A stretch of 64,000 nt of DNA, from NCBI GenBank assembly GCA_964552795.1, contig CAZKIO010000010.1, positions 28,764-92,763 of the forward strand, in the 5' to 3' direction. Position 1 is the stretch's first letter. Every line of letters starts with the position of its first letter. A program made the position numbers and the translations under genes. Positions 62,071-64,000 of this stretch are shown piece after piece. The stretch comes from JAEUHZ01 sp964552795. GTDB taxonomy: Bacteria > Planctomycetota > UBA1135 > GCA-002686595. Below the pieces are notes generated by a model. That model saw nothing but the letters and a program-made list of their open reading frames with translations. It did not search any database and was not told where the DNA came from.

Positions 62071-63468
62071 CTACGCATCGGCTTCGGCTGTAACAGATTC
62101 CGAGATGTTGTCGACGATTGACTCCTTGGCATCCTTCAGGTACTTGAGGTTCACAAGCTCATGTACCTTGTCGTATGAAATGTAGGTGCAGCAGTTGGCT
62201 AGCGGCCCACGCTGCAAGAAGGCAAACACCGGCCTGGAGATCTCACTTAGGACCTTGGCGCGCCGATCCGCAGGCGCGACAATGTGTAGCTTGATAGTCA
62301 GATTCGGCTGAAGGCTGAGTAGGTCAGCCATGCGAAGCAGGCCTGAATAAATTGCCGTTGTGTGTTCGACCTCGAAGGCGCGCGCGATGAAGTTGCCCTT
62401 CAGCCAAAGAACGTCAATTCGCTTGATTGTCTCGATAGTAGTGTCATCGTAGTTAAGGGGGAGGTCATCGGAGACGAATGAAATCGCCGGACCCTCCTTC
62501 TCGACGGCCGACCTGTCGTTGGCGGGAACCCAGATGCGGAAACCCAACTTGGTCCCAACCTGGCCGAGCATGGCCTGAATCCGAATCGATTCTCGGACTT
62601 CATGGTCGGTTGTAGGTTCAGCACGCGTATCATCCGGCACCGAAACAGCAATCGGTCCTCCTGGTCGTTTGGCGATGTGCTCAGGCATCTCGTCGCCGAG
62701 CCACAGCTGCTTGATTCCCATGCGGTACCAGTGAAACTCATGACCGAATCGTGGTGTAAGTGCTTCTCGAATCAAGAGTAGTCGTCGATCGACATCTTCC
62801 GGTGTGTCCATCGCATGCGCCGCATCACCAAACTTCTCAACAATCAACCGCTTGTGCTTTCGGGACACAATTGGTTCAAAAGTCTCAGGAAAGACCAGGT
62901 GAAGCAGCCCGTTCTGTTGGCTGTACGCGGTCTCACTCGGAAGGGAAAACACAAACGCCTTGAATGCCCATGGGTCGTGGAGAAGCGACTCCGCCGATTT
63001 GGTGTCCTTCCATTTCGCCAAGAACCGGACAAGAAACATCAACTGGAACGGGCGATAGGTCATGTAGGCCGTTCCGGGATTGCAGAAGCCGTAGTCGAGA
63101 GCACTGGAGAGCGCCTCGGGCAGGGCGTGGATGGGTGCTCCACACATTAGTACCCGCTCGATCAGCGCGCGCTTCGTATCGGCCTTCATGGCGGCCGTGA
63201 CCAGGGTGTGTACGAAGACCAGTTCGGCCATCAACTGAACGGCTGATGGCGAAGCATCGGCTAATTGGCGTCGCAGCTTGTTGTCGAAAGAGTCATCCGA
63301 CTCATCAGGGCGGTTGACAAATTTCGCGTGGAGCTCCTTTGCCTGTTCCAGCGTCCAAATCTGCTGGCCTGGTGTGAATAGCGAGTCAGATTCTCGTAGG
63401 CCGCGCTCGACAAAGAGAGCGGCGGCTCCGTAGACCGCCTCCATCGAGTTCGTGTTCAGCCTAGCCAT
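62071..63468 (-). CDS. Putative restriction/defence protein: McrB-N-like domain plus PD-(D/E)xK-like C-terminus (465 aa)
   Basis: The N-terminal two-thirds (IWTLEQAKELHAKFVNRPDE, DASPSAVQLMAELVFVHTLV, YMTYRPFQLMFLVRFLAKWK, DPWAFKAFVFSLPSE, LLHLVFPETFEPIVSRKHKR) match, as I recall them, the conserved N-terminal domain that precedes the AAA module in McrB-like GTPase proteins of restriction systems. The ATPase itself is absent. The C-terminal part has LPLNYDDTTIETIKRIDVLW, LKGNFIARAFEVEHTTAIYS and IKLHIVAP, with an acidic/E-x-E pattern like PD-(D/E)xK nucleases. The start is ATG 63468 (MARLNTNSMEAVYG). It is AT-rich and adjacent to an HsdR-like remnant, so it looks like part of a decayed defence island. 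Confidence 0.6.
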   Translation of the reverse strand: MARLNTNSMEAVYGAAALFVERGLRESDSLFTPGQQIWTLEQAKELHAKFVNRPDESDDSFDNKLRRQLADASPSAVQLMAELVFVHTLVTAAMKADTKRALIERVLMCGAPIHALPEALSSALDYGFCNPGTAYMTYRPFQLMFLVRFLAKWKDTKSAESLLHDPWAFKAFVFSLPSETAYSQQNGLLHLVFPETFEPIVSRKHKRLIVEKFGDAAHAMDTPEDVDRRLLLIREALTPRFGHEFHWYRMGIKQLWLGDEMPEHIAKRPGGPIAVSVPDDTRAEPTTDHEVRESIRIQAMLGQVGTKLGFRIWVPANDRSAVEKEGPAISFVSDDLPLNYDDTTIETIKRIDVLWLKGNFIARAFEVEHTTAIYSGLLRMADLLSLQPNLTIKLHIVAPADRRAKVLSEISRPVFAFLQRGPLANCCTYISYDKVHELVNLKYLKDAKESIVDNISESVTAEADA

Positions 63469-63745
63469 GGCGCGTCCGGTCCCCAGCGGCGCGATGGGGT
63501 GACCGTGGGGTGTGAAGGCCGTGCATGCGTCGTTGCAGGCGTGGGTGGTCAACAGGGGGCAATCTCCAGCCCTTGACAGCGAACGGCACGGGAGTGGACG
63601 TCTCGGTAGCGTTGGCAAGGATGGACCCGTCCCACCCGAGCGCGGCCAGGATCGGCTCGATGAGCGTGGCCTTCGTGTCGTTCTCGTTGAGCTTCTTGCT
63701 CTTGGCGATCCGCTTGCGGGCTGCGGTGAGGGTAGTGGCGAGCAT
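63461..63745 (-). pseudogene. Type I restriction R subunit (HsdR-like), N-terminal remnant
   Basis: The first 39 residues from ATG 63745 (LATTLTAARKRIAKSKKLNE, NDTKATLIEPILAALGWD) match the opening of HsdR-like N-terminal restriction domains (xAxLIEPILxALGWD). The reading frame then degenerates into Pro/Arg-rich sequence and stops after about 94 codons, without the nuclease motif. A frameshift or truncation after GWD is likely. The end overlaps the start of the neighbouring defence-like gene. Confidence 0.5.
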
Positions 63746-63982
63746 GGAGCCGAGGGTACTCAGGTGGGGGGTAGAGTGTCAGCCTCGGGACCCGCGGACG
63801 CTTGCGGTCAGGAGTGGCCACCAACGGTCACCAGCGGTCATCCCGCCCGCGAGTCGTCGAAATGCCGAAACCCTCAGGAAATCCCGCTCGACCCGCGGTT
63901 GCAGCATTACTGCAACTACCTCATCGCAATCGTGTGCGGCGCTCAGGGCGCGCGCATAACTCGCGTTCCCATCGCGAGTTAG

Positions 63983-64000
63983 TGGAGCGGGCGACCGGGT
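63983..64000 (-). tRNA. Probable tRNA-Gly, 3' end at window edge (partial)
   Basis: The minus strand begins ACCCGGTCGCCCGCTCCA, which fits the T-arm end, acceptor strand CGCCCGC, discriminator T and CCA of a glycine tRNA. The rest lies beyond the window, so identity and integrity cannot be proved. It shares 13 bases with the degraded fragments at 43696 and 47956, which supports it as the parental attachment site. Confidence 0.5.

Overview
The window is high-GC bacterial DNA. It holds many very large secreted proteins with FG-GAP (integrin-like) propellers, several Ser/Thr-kinase, ECF sigma/anti-sigma and CHAT-TPR regulators, and a C-terminal Cys/Trp/Tyr-rich tail shared by several secreted proteins. 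That mix points to Planctomycetota (inference; no rRNA or marker gene is present to prove it). No rRNA, CRISPR array, intact insertion sequence or replication origin was seen.

Layout. 0-5 kb: the 3' end of a receiver-domain protein joined to an S41-protease remnant, then small membrane proteins, GTP cyclohydrolase I (folE) overlapping an SDR gene, a glyoxalase-fold protein with a histone-like tail, and an NmrA-like protein. 5-14 kb: two FG-GAP propeller proteins around an RsmH-like rRNA methyltransferase and a Ca/Na antiporter. 14.8-23.7 kb: the most notable locus, a microviridin-type (graspetide) RiPP cluster. It consists of an HlyD-like adaptor, a C39-peptidase ABC exporter, a second ABC exporter, two short precursors carrying the PFFxRFLE leader motif and TMKYPSD core, and two ATP-grasp ligases resembling MdnB and MdnC. 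Start/stop overlaps couple the export genes to each other and the two ligases to each other, while predicted hairpins flank the precursors. 23.9-37.2 kb: secreted proteins, a tandem sialate-O-acetylesterase-like protein, a Fur-type regulator next to an N-terminally extended KatG, a DUF1801 protein, an FeS-type photolyase, DoxX-like and hydrolase genes, and a beta-helix protein.

37.5-42.8 kb: a compact minus-strand operon (sigma-like protein, hypothetical, small secreted protein, giant carboxypeptidase-regulatory-like protein). 43.7-48.0 kb: two secreted propeller genes of visibly lower GC lie between two degraded tRNA-Gly 3' fragments; a third copy of the same sequence, probably the end of a real tRNA-Gly, is at the right edge. 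48.4-58.4 kb: a CHAT-TPR protein divergent from an ECF sigma/anti-sigma pair, a secreted protein, and a polytopic Ser/Thr kinase. 58.4-64 kb: a scarred accessory region with TPR and integrase remnants, a TolB-like propeller, an unknown HTH-like protein, a putative restriction/defence protein and a type I restriction R-subunit N-terminal remnant.

Five proteins (minus-strand genes ending at 4862, 23897, 44138, 53208 and 59152) share a C-terminal domain of about 155 residues attached to unrelated ectodomains. It is a candidate surface-sorting or secretion module.
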